A DNA stretch of 13,667 bases, taken from NCBI GenBank assembly GCA_004151065.3, contig NWUY0300098334.1, positions 1-13,667 on the forward strand, in the 5' to 3' direction. Shown one piece after another: positions 1 to 8,262 of this stretch (the first letter of the stretch is position 1; each line of letters starts with the position of its first letter). The position numbers were made by a program, and so were the translations under genes. This stretch comes from Larix sibirica (Eukaryota; Streptophyta; Pinopsida; Pinales; Pinaceae). Under the pieces are notes generated by a model. That model searched no databases. It was given only the letters and a program-made list of their open reading frames with translations, and was not told the DNA's origin.

Positions 1-56
1 ATATGATGGAATTAAATTCATATAAAAATAAAATACATAAGTTTTTATATATATTT

Positions 57-213
57 ATTGTTAGCTTTGAATCTTATGGAAACCCACCCGCTCACTAGAG
101 CGATTACTGTGTTGCGCTTTGAGGGATCTACCAGATTAAATTTAAGATGATCGATATCTGGGTTCTCTGCCATGAAGATGTTTGTTGATTGAAAAAATAG
201 CTGCACTGCAGGG
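57..213 (-). pseudogene. laccase pseudogene, 3' part (downstream of LINE insertion)
   Basis: Reading the minus strand from about 213 to 57 gives an open laccase-like segment: AVQL, then STNIFMAEN, then KFNLVDPSKRNTV and SGWVSIRFKANN. Plant laccases (secreted multicopper oxidases acting on monolignols and other phenolics) have this order near the C-terminus. The copper-ligand motif HPxHLHG and the following roughly 20-residue block normally lie between AEN and the KFNLVDP region. Here AEN runs straight into PDIDHLKFNLVDP, so that block is deleted and the copy could not be a normal enzyme. After KANN the match stops, and the expected next motif (VWFxHCH) is not visible before the window edge. 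The sequence there is AT-rich with no clear GT donor. It continues the fragment at 6430-6886 across the LINE. Family assignment is confident; the pseudogene call rests on the missing motif and on stops in the other half. Confidence 0.8.
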
Positions 214-215
214 TT
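199..215. repeat. target-site duplication, 3' copy of LINE 1
   Basis: Plus-strand AGCTGCACTGCAGGGTT matches AGCTACACTGCAGAGTT at 6427-6443 with two G/A differences. Both lie in laccase sequence at exactly the point where the laccase reading is interrupted. The length suits LINE target-primed reverse transcription. Confidence 0.8.
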
Positions 216-244
216 TTTTTCCAAAGGAAAAAAATATCTTTATT
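213..244 (-). terminator. LINE 1 3' end: AATAAA signal, T/A hairpin and A-tail
   Basis: On the element strand AATAAA (239-244) is followed by a T-run, CCTTTGG and an A-run. The T-run and A-run can pair with CC/GG into a short hairpin immediately at the 3' terminus. LINE 2 ends in nearly the same way (12030-12063). Confidence 0.65.
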
Positions 245-411
245 CATTGAATAAACATAGGCTGCTCTGCTAAGCTTACATCAGTTGATCTGTCGATCAG
301 CCTCTTAGGCTTCATTATAAGCAAAAAGGTGCTTTTACATTATATGAAAAGATTACAAAACAAAGTTTTTCTTACTCTTCTTACATCAAACGATATGATT
401 TGGTAACTTGA

Positions 412-849
412 TCATTTGATATGATCCTCTATCTCCATACATCCAGGTTGAATAGTTAAAGCAAGTTTGGATAGAATATCTGCCTCTACATTGAGTTCTC
501 TATATATATGAGCAAAGGATATCATTTCAAAGGAGGACTTTAAGGAGTTGATTTCGCTTAGCAAATGTTGCAGGTAAGGTGATCTTATGGCACTTTGCTC
601 TTTTTCCCAATCTATCACCACTTTAGAATCGCCAAAAACTTGAATCCTTCTGATATGCGCATCTTTTGCCACCTTCAAGACTGCCCATAGGGCAGCTAAT
701 TCTGCTCTGCTATTGGTTGCTCTCCCTGTTGAGAATTTGATGCTAAGATTTTTCTTTTCTGTTAGATAAATTACACCTCCTGCTCCTCCAAGAAGTGGAT
801 TTCCTTGGCTGGCACCATCGAAGTAGGCCCAAGGAACACTTTTATTTAT
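412..849 (-). other. RNase H domain at C-terminus of LINE 1 ORF2
   Basis: A 145-codon stretch stays open from a TAG at 850-852 down to TGA at 412-414. It shows the whole RNase H core: PWAYFDGASQGNP with Asp at 817-819, NSRAELAALWAVL with Glu at 700-702, VFGDSKVVIDW with Asp at 628-630, and HIYRELNVEADILSKLAL with Asp at 478-480. The D-E-D-D set plus the preceding His are all present. RNase H removes the RNA strand of RNA-DNA hybrids; plant L1 elements carry it after the zf-RVT. This is the best preserved part of ORF2. Confidence 0.88.
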
Positions 850-1149
850 CTATGGGGCCATGATCACTCTTTTCTTTAATGGTTTAGGAGAGTACTTATG
901 TTCCTATAATTTTTTTTAGTAGAAGCGCACCAGTGAGATCAGGAGGAGCCCATACATTGTGAAAAATCGCTTTGTTTTGGGCTGTCCAAATGCTAAAACG
1001 AAAAGGGATGGGAATGCGTCATAGAAGCATACCCCATCATTTTGCCAACATGCTTGCATTCGTTGTTCCAACAATGAGTCAATTGCTGAAGGACTTCTGT
1101 TATTGTTAATGGAATTTTACATTGAATCCCAAACGAAACCTGCATAGGG

Positions 1150-1203
1150 GCATACACTAAACAAATGAGAGGTTTGTTCCTCCTTTGCTTTACACAAGAC
1201 GCA
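1150..1203 (-). other. zf-RVT zinc-binding motif of LINE 1 ORF2
   Basis: Minus-strand codons give CVLCKAKEEQTSHLFSVC, a C-x2-C-x8-H-x4-C pattern, followed by PYAGFVWDS. This matches the zf-RVT region found between RT and RNase H in plant L1 proteins. The upstream part (KTKITLWLALNNKLLTWEVMN) is in another frame, so a 1-nt indel lies at about 1205. The frame that stays open at 993-1298 is therefore not the ancestral one over its whole length. Confidence 0.8.
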
Positions 1204-2049
1204 CAAGCCCGACCCTTCAAAACCTCATTTTTATTCATAACTTCCCAAGTCAATAGTTTGTTATTTAAAGCCAGCCATAAGGTGATTTTGGTTTTCAACG
1301 GGCTGTGAATTTTCCAAATCTTCCCCCACCACCACTTCGTTTCTCCACCTGCCTACTCTTGACAGGCTGCTTCATATCCTAATTTTGTTGTGTAATCACG
1401 GTTTTCTGAGTTTTTGGTCCAGATTAATTTATCGTGTGTGTCTTCCATGATGTGAACGAAATTTGCAACTAATTTGTTGATGTAGCCATTCCACTCTACC
1501 GCTTCTGCTTCTAAAAGTTCATGGACCTACGATGATTTCCAACCTGCTCTACCTCTCTGTTGAGGTTGTTGAGCTTGGGCATCTGTTAATACATAGATCC
1601 TTTGAGCTTGAAGCCATGAAACTAGTGAGTCTGATAACTTGAAATCTTCCCCTGCCCCTGCCCACGGTTCTATGCCTACTCTTACCTTTTTACCATCACT
1701 TATCTTCCATGATGCCCAAGTATCAATTAATGGAAATGCTGTTACCAACGCTTTCCAACCCACTTAACCGTTTTTAAAGGTTTTGTCAGGGTTTTTTAAC
1801 CATTCCACTAATGAGGAACCAGGGCAATACTTTGAGCTCATTACTCTTCCCCATAGCGAACCGGGGTTCTGTGCAAGTCTCCACAACGATCTTGTTGCCA
1901 GAGCTTTACAGAAAATGGAAGGATTTTTTATGCCCCATCCTCCAAGGTCCTTTGGAAGTGAGAGAGCATACCATTTTACCAGTGGGATTCCTTCTTTTTG
2001 TCTGCTTGTTGTCCAAAGGAAAGAAAAACACTTCTTCCTTATCTTTGTT

Positions 2050-3225
2050 AGTATCCCTTTAGGAATGTATGCAATTGAGGCCCAATATACCGGTATGCTT
2101 TGCAGAACTGCTTTTAGAAGTACTAATCTTCCTCCTCGGGAGAGAAAGGGGTTAGTCCATACTGATATTCATGCCTCTACCTTCTTGTATAACCATGCCC
2201 AATCTTGAAAAGAGTAGCAATTTGGTTTAAGGAAGAAACCCAGATATTTGAAACCTTCAAATATTGAGACTAATGGGTAGGGGAGAATCTCTTTTGTAAC
2301 ATGTAGCAGAGCTTCTGGGAAAACATTATGAGCTAGATTTGATTTTTATAGTTTTATTTACATTCCTGTTGTTTTTTAAGGTGTCTAGGAGAGAGGCAAA
2401 GGCCCTAAGATTTCCTTCTGAACCTTTTCCAAAGAGAAGAACATCATCTACAAAGAGAGTGTGTGTTATTTATTCTGTGCTTGACACCTTCACACCTTCA
2501 ATCTTCCATGTGTTTTTGGCATTGCGTATTAACCAGCTTAGAGCTTCTGCTATCAACAAGAATAAGAAAGGGGAAAGAGGGCATCCTTGCCTTAATCCTC
2601 TTGAGGGGCGCATGAAGCTAGAAGGTGAACCATTTATCATAATTGCCAAAGAAGTGGACTGAATGCAACCCATTATCCATTCCACCATTTCCAGGGACAT
2701 TCCAATTTGAATTAAGACCAGTCTCATAAATGTCCAGTTTACCCTATCATAAGCTTTTGAAAGGTTTAGCTTGAGTGAAAATGCGCACTTCTTTTCTTTT
2801 TTGATGGAATGAATGGCATCCTATGCCAGTGAGACTGCATCATGTATCTTCCTGTTATAAAGAAACCCGAATTGCTCTTCTGAGATAATCTCACTGAATA
2901 TTGGCTTTAATCGTTGGGCTATGATTTTGGTTATTACCTTGTAGACCAAGTTGCAACAAGAGATTGGGCAGAAATCGTCAAAGGACAAAGCTTTCTGTTT
3001 TTTGGGTATGAGAGTGACGAAAGTTGCATTTATGGCTCCCAGAACCTTACCTGCCTTCTGAGATTCCTTCACTACTTCCAATAGGTCCTCCTTTAATAAA
3101 TCATAAAAGCCTAGGAAGAATTCCAGAGTGAATCCATCGGGGCCTGGGATTTTACCCTTCTGAAAGGAATGGAGAACATAACTTACCTCCTCCTCTATTA
3201 TTTTTTTAGTTAATTCTTCATTCAT
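2050..3225 (-). other. reverse transcriptase domain of LINE 1 ORF2
   Basis: Fingers and palm are readable: KGKIPGPDGFTLEFF, VTLIPKK, PISCCNLVYKVITKIIAQRL, ISEEQFGF, then LKLNLSKAYDRVNW (motif A), SRGLRQGCPLSPFLF (motif B) and THTLFVDDVLLFGKG (motif C, Asp-Asp at 2443-2448). Motif A has AAC (Asn) at 2764-2766 where active enzymes have the first catalytic Asp. Motif C is intact. A thumb-like stretch follows (RGGRLVLLKAVLQSIPVYW, about 2150-2090). Stops at 2821-2823 and 2470-2472 interrupt the domain. Confidence 0.88.
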
Positions 3226-3799
3226 TTCATCTAAAATTAGGTGTGGAATAGTCCGAGGACCTCCAAAATTTCAGTTATTGGGCAGTCTGTGCTTTCTATG
3301 AATGTAGTAGTGAAGTGTTTTATTGCTGCCTGAGCTTTATCAGAGAAAGTGTTGACTAAGTTGCCTCGCTCATCCTTTATTTCAGTAATTGTGTTTATGC
3401 TTCTACGTTATGAAGCAAACCTATGGAAATATTTTGTGTTTTTATCTCCTTCTGAAAGCCATAACGCTCTACTCTTAAGTCTCCATTTTTGTTCCTCTTG
3501 CAGAAGAAGGGTATCTTTTTTTTCTTCTACAAGCTTCATCATTTCCACTTCTTCTGTAGAAAAAACGCCTGGCACATTCTTTTGGAACAGCTCCTCAATT
3601 CTCTTTTCTACCTCTTTCAACTCTCTGAAAGAGAGTTTTGTGCTTCTTATCCCAATCCTTTGAGATCTTTTTCATTCTCCCCAAATTGTCTATGAATTGT
3701 TGCATAAAAGAAAGACCCCTAGAGTCTTTTAAGGGTTTCCAAGAGTTCAAAACTAAGTTTCTGTACTCCTCCTCTTCCAGCCATTGAGGATTAAATTTG

Positions 3800-4522
3800 A
3801 AAGGAGGGGGGGGGTTTCTTCCAGGACTTGTACTTTCAAATTTATAGGCCCGTGGTCCGACGAGCCCCCATTTTCAACTATTGAATGTGGAATCAAATGG
3901 TCATTTATTAGACTTTCACATACTAGGAACCGATCTAGTCTTTTGGAGATAGCCTACTCTCCTCCTCTCTTGTTTCTCCAAGTAGGTTCCAACTTTATTG
4001 GAACTATGTCTACCAGACCTTTTTGTTCAAACAAATTGTTGAAAAAAGGACTCAGAGAATCTCTTCTCGCATTTTCCCCCAAAATTCGTTCGAAGAGAGG
4101 GTTAAATTTAGATCGCCTCCTAAAATTACATTCGGATGTTCTAGGACATTGGAATTTTCGAGAGATTCCCAGTATGTCTTTCTATCGAAGTATGGACCAT
4201 AGACATTTAGAATTGAAAAGGAAAGGCCTGTCTCCCCATCCTCCAGCACCGTTTCCAACACTGAGTCATAGTGCGATACTGAAATCAAATTTATCTATGG
4301 GCTCCATGCTGTGATTAAACCACCAGAGTGTCCCACATCATCTATACTTTCAGAGTTCTAGTTTTTTTAGTATTCACTTAAGGATTCTTTCACTTTCTTA
4401 CCTTCCATCATTGTCTCTTGAATAAGCAAAACGATTGGATTTATGTTGTTTAATAGTCTTTTGAGGGAAATTTTCTTGGAGGCTCCCCCTAACCCCCTTA
4501 CGTTTATGGAGAGAATTAACAT
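3800..4522 (-). other. AP-like endonuclease domain of LINE 1 ORF2
   Basis: Exonuclease-endonuclease-phosphatase fold that nicks target DNA to prime reverse transcription. Visible motifs in order are SINVRGLGG (metal-site Asn), LLIQETMM (catalytic Glu), LNVYGPY, GGDLNLTL at about 4106-4120 (Asp and Asn), EPTWRN, RLDRFLV and SSDHGPI at 3852-3860 (the Asp-His pair). All the catalytic-type residues I can identify are present, but three stops and one frameshift separate them. Confidence 0.85.
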
Positions 4523-6311
4523 CAAGAGCCCTTACTCGGGGCTTGACCAACTCTAAGAGGTCGGGTTATGGTTGTCTTTTTCCCTTGTTTTATGTCTGTT
4601 AACGCTTGTTTTTGAGCCAATGAAAGCAAGGATTTCCTACCAACTTGAGGTTTCTGTAAAGGATTGAGGGCTAAGCCTCCAGTGGACACTTGTGCCTCTC
4701 CCCCCTTCTTCGCTCTATTTGAACGAAGGTCATAAATCCTTCTATGAGAAGCTGTGGGGGAAGGGTTTGAGCTTGAAGTCGAGGGAGAGGGATGAGGAGA
4801 AGACTTAAAAAGAGGAGTAACCTTCCCTTCTACCTCTTTGGAACCCTTAGTGTTGAAATTAAAAGAAACAATTTCAACAGGGGGGACAATAAAGGTACCT
4901 TTTATAACTGGAGATGGACTGTTGACTTTTTACTCCCCTCTTGGATCCTTTGTAGGAGGTTGACTTGCTTCTCGTTCTTCGGACGGGCTGATAGCTGCTC
5001 CCACCTGCTGGACCATTCCTTCCTTTGTACAAGATTCATCGAATACCGTCATCCTAACCGCTTCACTGCCTCCTTTTGCTATACTGACAACTTTTCTTGA
5101 ATCCTAGTAGAGACTGTTGTCGCGAGGCTTCCCAATTTTAGTCAAAGTAAGAGATTGTCCTATTGCGATGCACCCTGAAGAAAAATGAGAATTGTCTGAC
5201 AAAGGCTCCTCTCCTACCTTCATACTATCATCTTTTACTCTCGTCACCTTTTTCGTAAGATCACCTCCTTTCTTTGTCATGCTAGCCTCCGATGGATGGG
5301 TGGAGGCAAAAGGTTTGTTCTTTTTTTACCTGAACTTTTTGAAGTGGATCGGGTCTTTTTGTACAGGGCAATCCTTCTGAAGATGCCCCACCTTACGACA
5401 ACTAAAGCATCGGAAAGGAAGCTTCCAATAATCCAGTTTTTGAGTCTAGATGCTGCCATGCATTTGAATTGTTATTTCTTTGAACATGCCCTCCCTCAAG
5501 TCCAGTTCTACTAGTATCCTGGCACATCTTCGATCAATTTTCGTCTCCCAATCCTCTTCTAAGGCCACACATTTGCCCAGTTTGTTTCCTATTGCCTCCA
5601 ACATTGGTTTCTGTTAGAACATCATCGGTAATCCTGGTAGAATTACCCACCCCTGTTGCTTGTTGTGTGGCTCCTTTCTTGCATTAAAGTCCACCCTCCA
5701 TTTTTGTAATATTAGGCCTGACTGACCCTAATGCCAGTTTTGACTCAGCAGTTTTTGGGCGTCCTCTTCCTGTCGCAATTTAACAAGGAACCATCCTTGA
5801 GGAAGAATGTGAAAATCCGGGCTGTAACTTAAACAGGCTTTCCAATTGTCGTCCATCCACCTCTGCAACGTCTCTCTGCCTGTCAACTTGCCACAGACTC
5901 TGCCTACCAGGGCTAAATTTAAATAAAATGGAATTTGTTTTATCAGGATGTCTTTGACAACAATTAAATCTGCGCACCCTTTCTTCAGACGGATTCCCTT
6001 CGTCATTCTTGGCTTTGGGTCGAGTTGGGGGTTTGTCGTGGGAATTGGAGTCTCATTATGAGTTAAACTGGAGTTCGTCACCCTAGGAGTGGATGACGGC
6101 GGTATCCCCTATGATGCCATTCCTTCGTGTGCATCCGATGTATTCCCTGAGCTGTGTACCTCCTGATCCGTACAGAAAATGGGACCGAACAATGGTTCCT
6201 CTTCGTAATCCACCTCCTCAAGGTACATTTTGTGGATGAGGGCGAAGGACTGCTACATGTGCTGTACTTCTTCTCTGCAGGGGCCTTAGGGCGAACTTGA
6301 GATAAGACCAT
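4522..6311 (-). pseudogene. LINE 1 ORF1 (DUF4283 plus CCHC zinc knuckle), degenerate
   Basis: ORF1 encodes the RNA-binding, nucleocapsid-like protein of plant L1 elements. The likely start is ATG at 6309-6311 (context CACAATGG), with reading MVLSQVRPKAPAEKK. A frameshift near 6230 moves into a second frame (EEVDYEEEPLFG), which then holds all the way to TGA at 4522-4524. In that frame lie a DUF4283-like domain (about 6010-5630; DNWKACLSYSPDFHILPQGW, WVILPGLP, LEAIGNKLGK) and a CCHC knuckle at 5368-5409 (C-x2-C-x4-H-x4-C, CFSCRKVGHLQKDC). The rest is a Ser/Pro/Lys-rich tail. In-frame stops occur at about 6100, 5728-5730, 5614-5616, 5446-5448, 5326-5328, 5104-5106 and 4930-4932. The terminal TGA overlaps the ORF2 ATG by one base. 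Dead, but the layout is clear. Confidence 0.85.
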
Positions 6312-6426
6312 TGTGCCCGAGCGAAAAATTAAGAAGATTTAAGAGGAAGTAAAACCTGTCTCTGTGCGCATGCTCCTTCGCATAAATGTGAACCTTTTCC
6401 TTTGTAGACCTCCATTCGAGCCCCCC

Positions 6427-6443
6427 AGCTACACTGCAGAGTT
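6427..6443. repeat. target-site duplication, 5' copy of LINE 1
   Basis: This is the partner of 199-215 (15 of 17 positions identical). It abuts the run of six C at 6421-6426, which reads GGGGGG on the element strand and is taken as the LINE 5' end. Confidence 0.8.
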
Positions 6444-6886
6444 GTATTCAAGCACTTTCACCTTTGTTGTGGGGTCAGGAACCCAAAGACTTTTGCTTAT
6501 ATTCGTATCTGTGTAGTTGAATCTAATGGGAGGTTTTGATGTAAAATCTAGCATATAAACACCATTAACGGAGAAATAATAAGCTTGAAGTAGGGAGATC
6601 GTGGGAGCTACATACGATACATTGTTAACACTTGCACTCAACTTCATTTCATTGGGGCTTGCATACTTTTTCCCATATTCACAAGGAAACAACCCTAGTC
6701 CAATTGTGTAGACGAGGCTTTCATCTATCTTCTACGGAACATCGACTGGGTGCTCTAGGGAAGCCAGGCTTTGTAGTGCTCTACTAAATGTATTGACAGT
6801 CGCAGTGTCGTTGAAGGCTGGAAGGCTAGGTAAAATTGGATGCATAGAATTTTCAGCTCCAATATACTCTATAGAATGACAATAGT
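6430..6886 (-). pseudogene. laccase pseudogene, 5' part (upstream of LINE insertion)
   Basis: The minus strand from about 6886 reads through laccase landmarks in order: IEYIGA, PILPSLPAFNDTATV, LASLEHPVDVP, KIDESLVYTIGLGLFPC, ASVNNVSYVAPTISLLQAYYF, PPIRFNYTDTN and KVKVLEYNSAV. This is the central to C-terminal part of cupredoxin domains 2-3 of plant laccases. Breaks: TAG at 6732-6734 where laccases usually have Gln (VPQ/KIDESL); a probable 2-bp insertion at about 6860, between ATTIVIL and EYIGA; and TAG where the LINE-proximal target copy ends (the other copy has CAG, Gln). Nothing upstream of about 6890 matches the earlier laccase exons, so this is one exon-sized fragment of a decayed gene. 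The reading continues at 213-57 after the LINE is removed. Confidence 0.85.
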
Positions 6887-6986
6887 AGTAGCAACCAAAA
6901 GCCCACAACAATCACGCAATCACTGAGACGTGACATCAATCGATGTGAGAGGTGACAGTGAGCGCGTACATTGGTTTATGGTGATT

Positions 6987-7042
6987 GACGTAATCAAAAG
7001 ACACTTGTCAAACAATATCCACCCTCCAGACCCCAAGGTGTC
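6987..7042. repeat. imperfect direct repeat, copy 1
   Basis: Begins GACGT and contains ACACTTGTCAA, ATATCC, CTCCAGA and CAAGG. The same order of blocks recurs at 7145-7199, roughly 70% similar by eye, with a spacing near 158 bp. Confidence 0.5.
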
Positions 7043-7144
7043 TTTTACCATAGTTGAACATTCCAAAATTAAAAAATCAAATGCCCAACCCAATTAATAT
7101 ATGCAAAACCATCCAAAGATGTCACACATAGCCTGACGAAGCTT

Positions 7145-7199
7145 GACGTCTAAGAGGAACACATGTCAACGCATATCCCTGCTCCAGATTTCAAGGATG
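7145..7199. repeat. imperfect direct repeat, copy 2
   Basis: Begins GACGTC and contains ACACATGTCAA, ATATCC, CTCCAGA and CAAGG. It is the partner of 6987-7042. Confidence 0.5.
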
Positions 7200-7706
7200 A
7201 GCTCACACTTGCTAAGCTAATAAAAATAAAGAATATTATTTTTATAAAAAATCAAAATTAATAAAAAAATATAAATTGTATGAAAACATTGCAATTGAAA
7301 AAATAATTTAAATATTAAGATAAAGTAATATATAGAAAATGGTTCCAAGATGTCATAGACATAATAATAAATAAGTAATAAAATTAATATAATTTTTATA
7401 AGTAAGAAAATTAATATTATATATATATTAAAAAAGTTATAAACATATAAATCATAAGATTTATATCTTAACTGTAAACATAATTTAAGGTAGGAACTTG
7501 TTACTTTGTAACTATTTCTGTTGTGTTCTTTGACTTTTGGTTTTTTGACTTTCAATTGAGTATAAAGTTTGTAAAAACAATTGAATTGGTTCGAACTTTG
7601 ATCATAAATTCGAAAAGCAAGTGGATTGATCCGAACTAGATCATATTGCTAGGCCGGTTTTTGCGAAACGACAAAATAATGTTTAAAAAAATGGTTCAGT
7701 AAACAA

Positions 7707-7910
7707 TCAATTTTTTGAAGAAATAAAGAGGTTTTGTTTCCAGAATTTTGTTAACCCGTCTCCAGCCTCATCTAGGGCATCTGCCTTTGATCTCTTTTGG
7801 CATATATTGCTCTTACGCCGTAGGGCGTTTTTTCTCATCTGTAACAGTGATTGTTTCACTATCCTTTTGCCGCGCGGATCGCCATAGGGAGGTTCTCCTG
7901 GATCAAGCAT
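7707..7910 (-). other. unassigned 67-codon minus-strand ORF in CpG-containing interval
   Basis: A true ATG at 7908-7910 opens a 67-residue frame. It starts MLDPGEPPYGDPRGKR, is basic (MRKNALRRKSNICQKRSK) and then mixed (ADALDEAGDGLTKFWKQN). I do not recognise it. Upstream on the same strand other frames also look coding-like (MNPSADSYWPTLRNMIEAID at about 8172-8112; ITVKTDKPEKTENTVAFESP at about 7980-7920). No splice sites join them convincingly. It could be a decayed or lineage-specific gene arranged head-to-head with TAF1B, or chance in a less AT-rich 5' flank. I assign no function. Confidence 0.2.
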
Positions 7911-8262
7911 CTATCGGGACTTCCGGGGCTTTCAAAAGCCACTGTGTTTTCTGTTTTTTCAGGCTTATCTGTTTTTACGGTGATATTCGGATGTAACTGG
8001 TATTTTTTCTCTTAATACAAGTTATATCTTTTTTTCTTTTGAAAAAAACTGAATTATACTGGAAGATTGAGGGGATATCAAATCTTTCCAGCGGCTGCAA
8101 CGCTCGAATCAATCGCTTCTATCATGTTCCGAAGGGTCGGCCAGTAAGAATCAGCCGAGGGGTTCATGACTGGCTGGAGCTACGCGGTTATCAAGGGGAT
8201 GGAGCTTTAATCTGCGAGGCAAGCTTCGGGGCCTGTCCATGAGATCAGGCTACGGGGTTCAA

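Larger units (their letters stand above)
412..4522 (-). pseudogene. LINE 1 ORF2 (endonuclease-RT-zf-RVT-RNase H polyprotein), degenerate
   Basis: ORF2 of plant L1 elements nicks the target DNA and reverse-transcribes the element RNA onto it. The start is ATG at 4520-4522 (MLILSINVRGLGG, the usual N-terminus of the endonuclease domain). Stops TAA 4367-4369, TAG 4358-4360 and TAG 4295-4297 lie in the endonuclease. A frameshift falls near 4060, others between the endonuclease and RT, TAG at 2821-2823 and TAA at 2470-2472 in the RT, TGA for Trp near 2170, and another frameshift at the zf-RVT (about 1205). A linker typical of these proteins (WLSEGDKNTKYFHRFAS) is readable near 3415-3460. The final RNase H frame ends with TGA at 412-414. 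Individual domains are listed separately. Total length fits an intact ORF2 of about 1370 codons. Confidence 0.88.
214..6426 (-). mobile_element. full-length, inactive plant L1-type LINE (LINE 1)
   Basis: A non-LTR retrotransposon on the minus strand, about 6.2 kb. The element starts with GGGGGG at 6426, has a roughly 115-nt 5' UTR, then ORF1 (6311-4522), ORF2 (4522-412) and a roughly 195-nt 3' UTR. The 3' UTR carries AATAAA at 239-244 and a short A-tail beside the target-site duplication. Domain order (DUF4283, CCHC knuckle, endonuclease, reverse transcriptase, zf-RVT, RNase H) is that of the plant L1 lineage that carries a C-terminal RNase H. Both ORFs have several stops and frameshifts, so it cannot act on its own. 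It is inserted antisense to nothing visible locally, and in the same orientation as the laccase it interrupts. Boundaries are set by the 17-bp duplication; the 3' boundary is ambiguous by a few bases because of the A/T run. Confidence 0.88.
6890..7700. other. AT-rich non-coding interval with short diverged repeats
   Basis: No gene is supported here. Positions 7210-7480 are very AT-rich; the open frame on the minus strand (7217-7555) is low-complexity Ile/Leu/Tyr/Phe and is a composition artefact. Two pairs of imperfect direct repeats are present (6987-7042 with 7145-7199, and 7585-7606 with 7625-7645). They may mark remnants of old non-autonomous elements. Confidence 0.6.

Noticed and set aside
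1783-2208. 141-codon plus-strand ORF
   Set aside because: Antisense shadow of LINE 1 ORF2 (thumb and connection region), with no domain of its own.
3784-4314. 176-codon plus-strand ORF
   Set aside because: Antisense to the LINE endonuclease domain, whose motifs are clear on the minus strand.
6335-6375. Minus-strand reading EHAHRDRFYFL resembling the laccase EHAVHLHGYRFYFL region
   Set aside because: It lies inside the LINE, 5' of ORF1, once the 17-bp target-site duplication fixes the element end at 6426. Laccase reading also resumes at 213 from the same point it stopped at 6430, so this is coincidence.
7217-7555. 112-codon minus-strand ORF
   Set aside because: Extremely AT-rich, made of Ile/Leu/Tyr/Phe runs; composition artefact.
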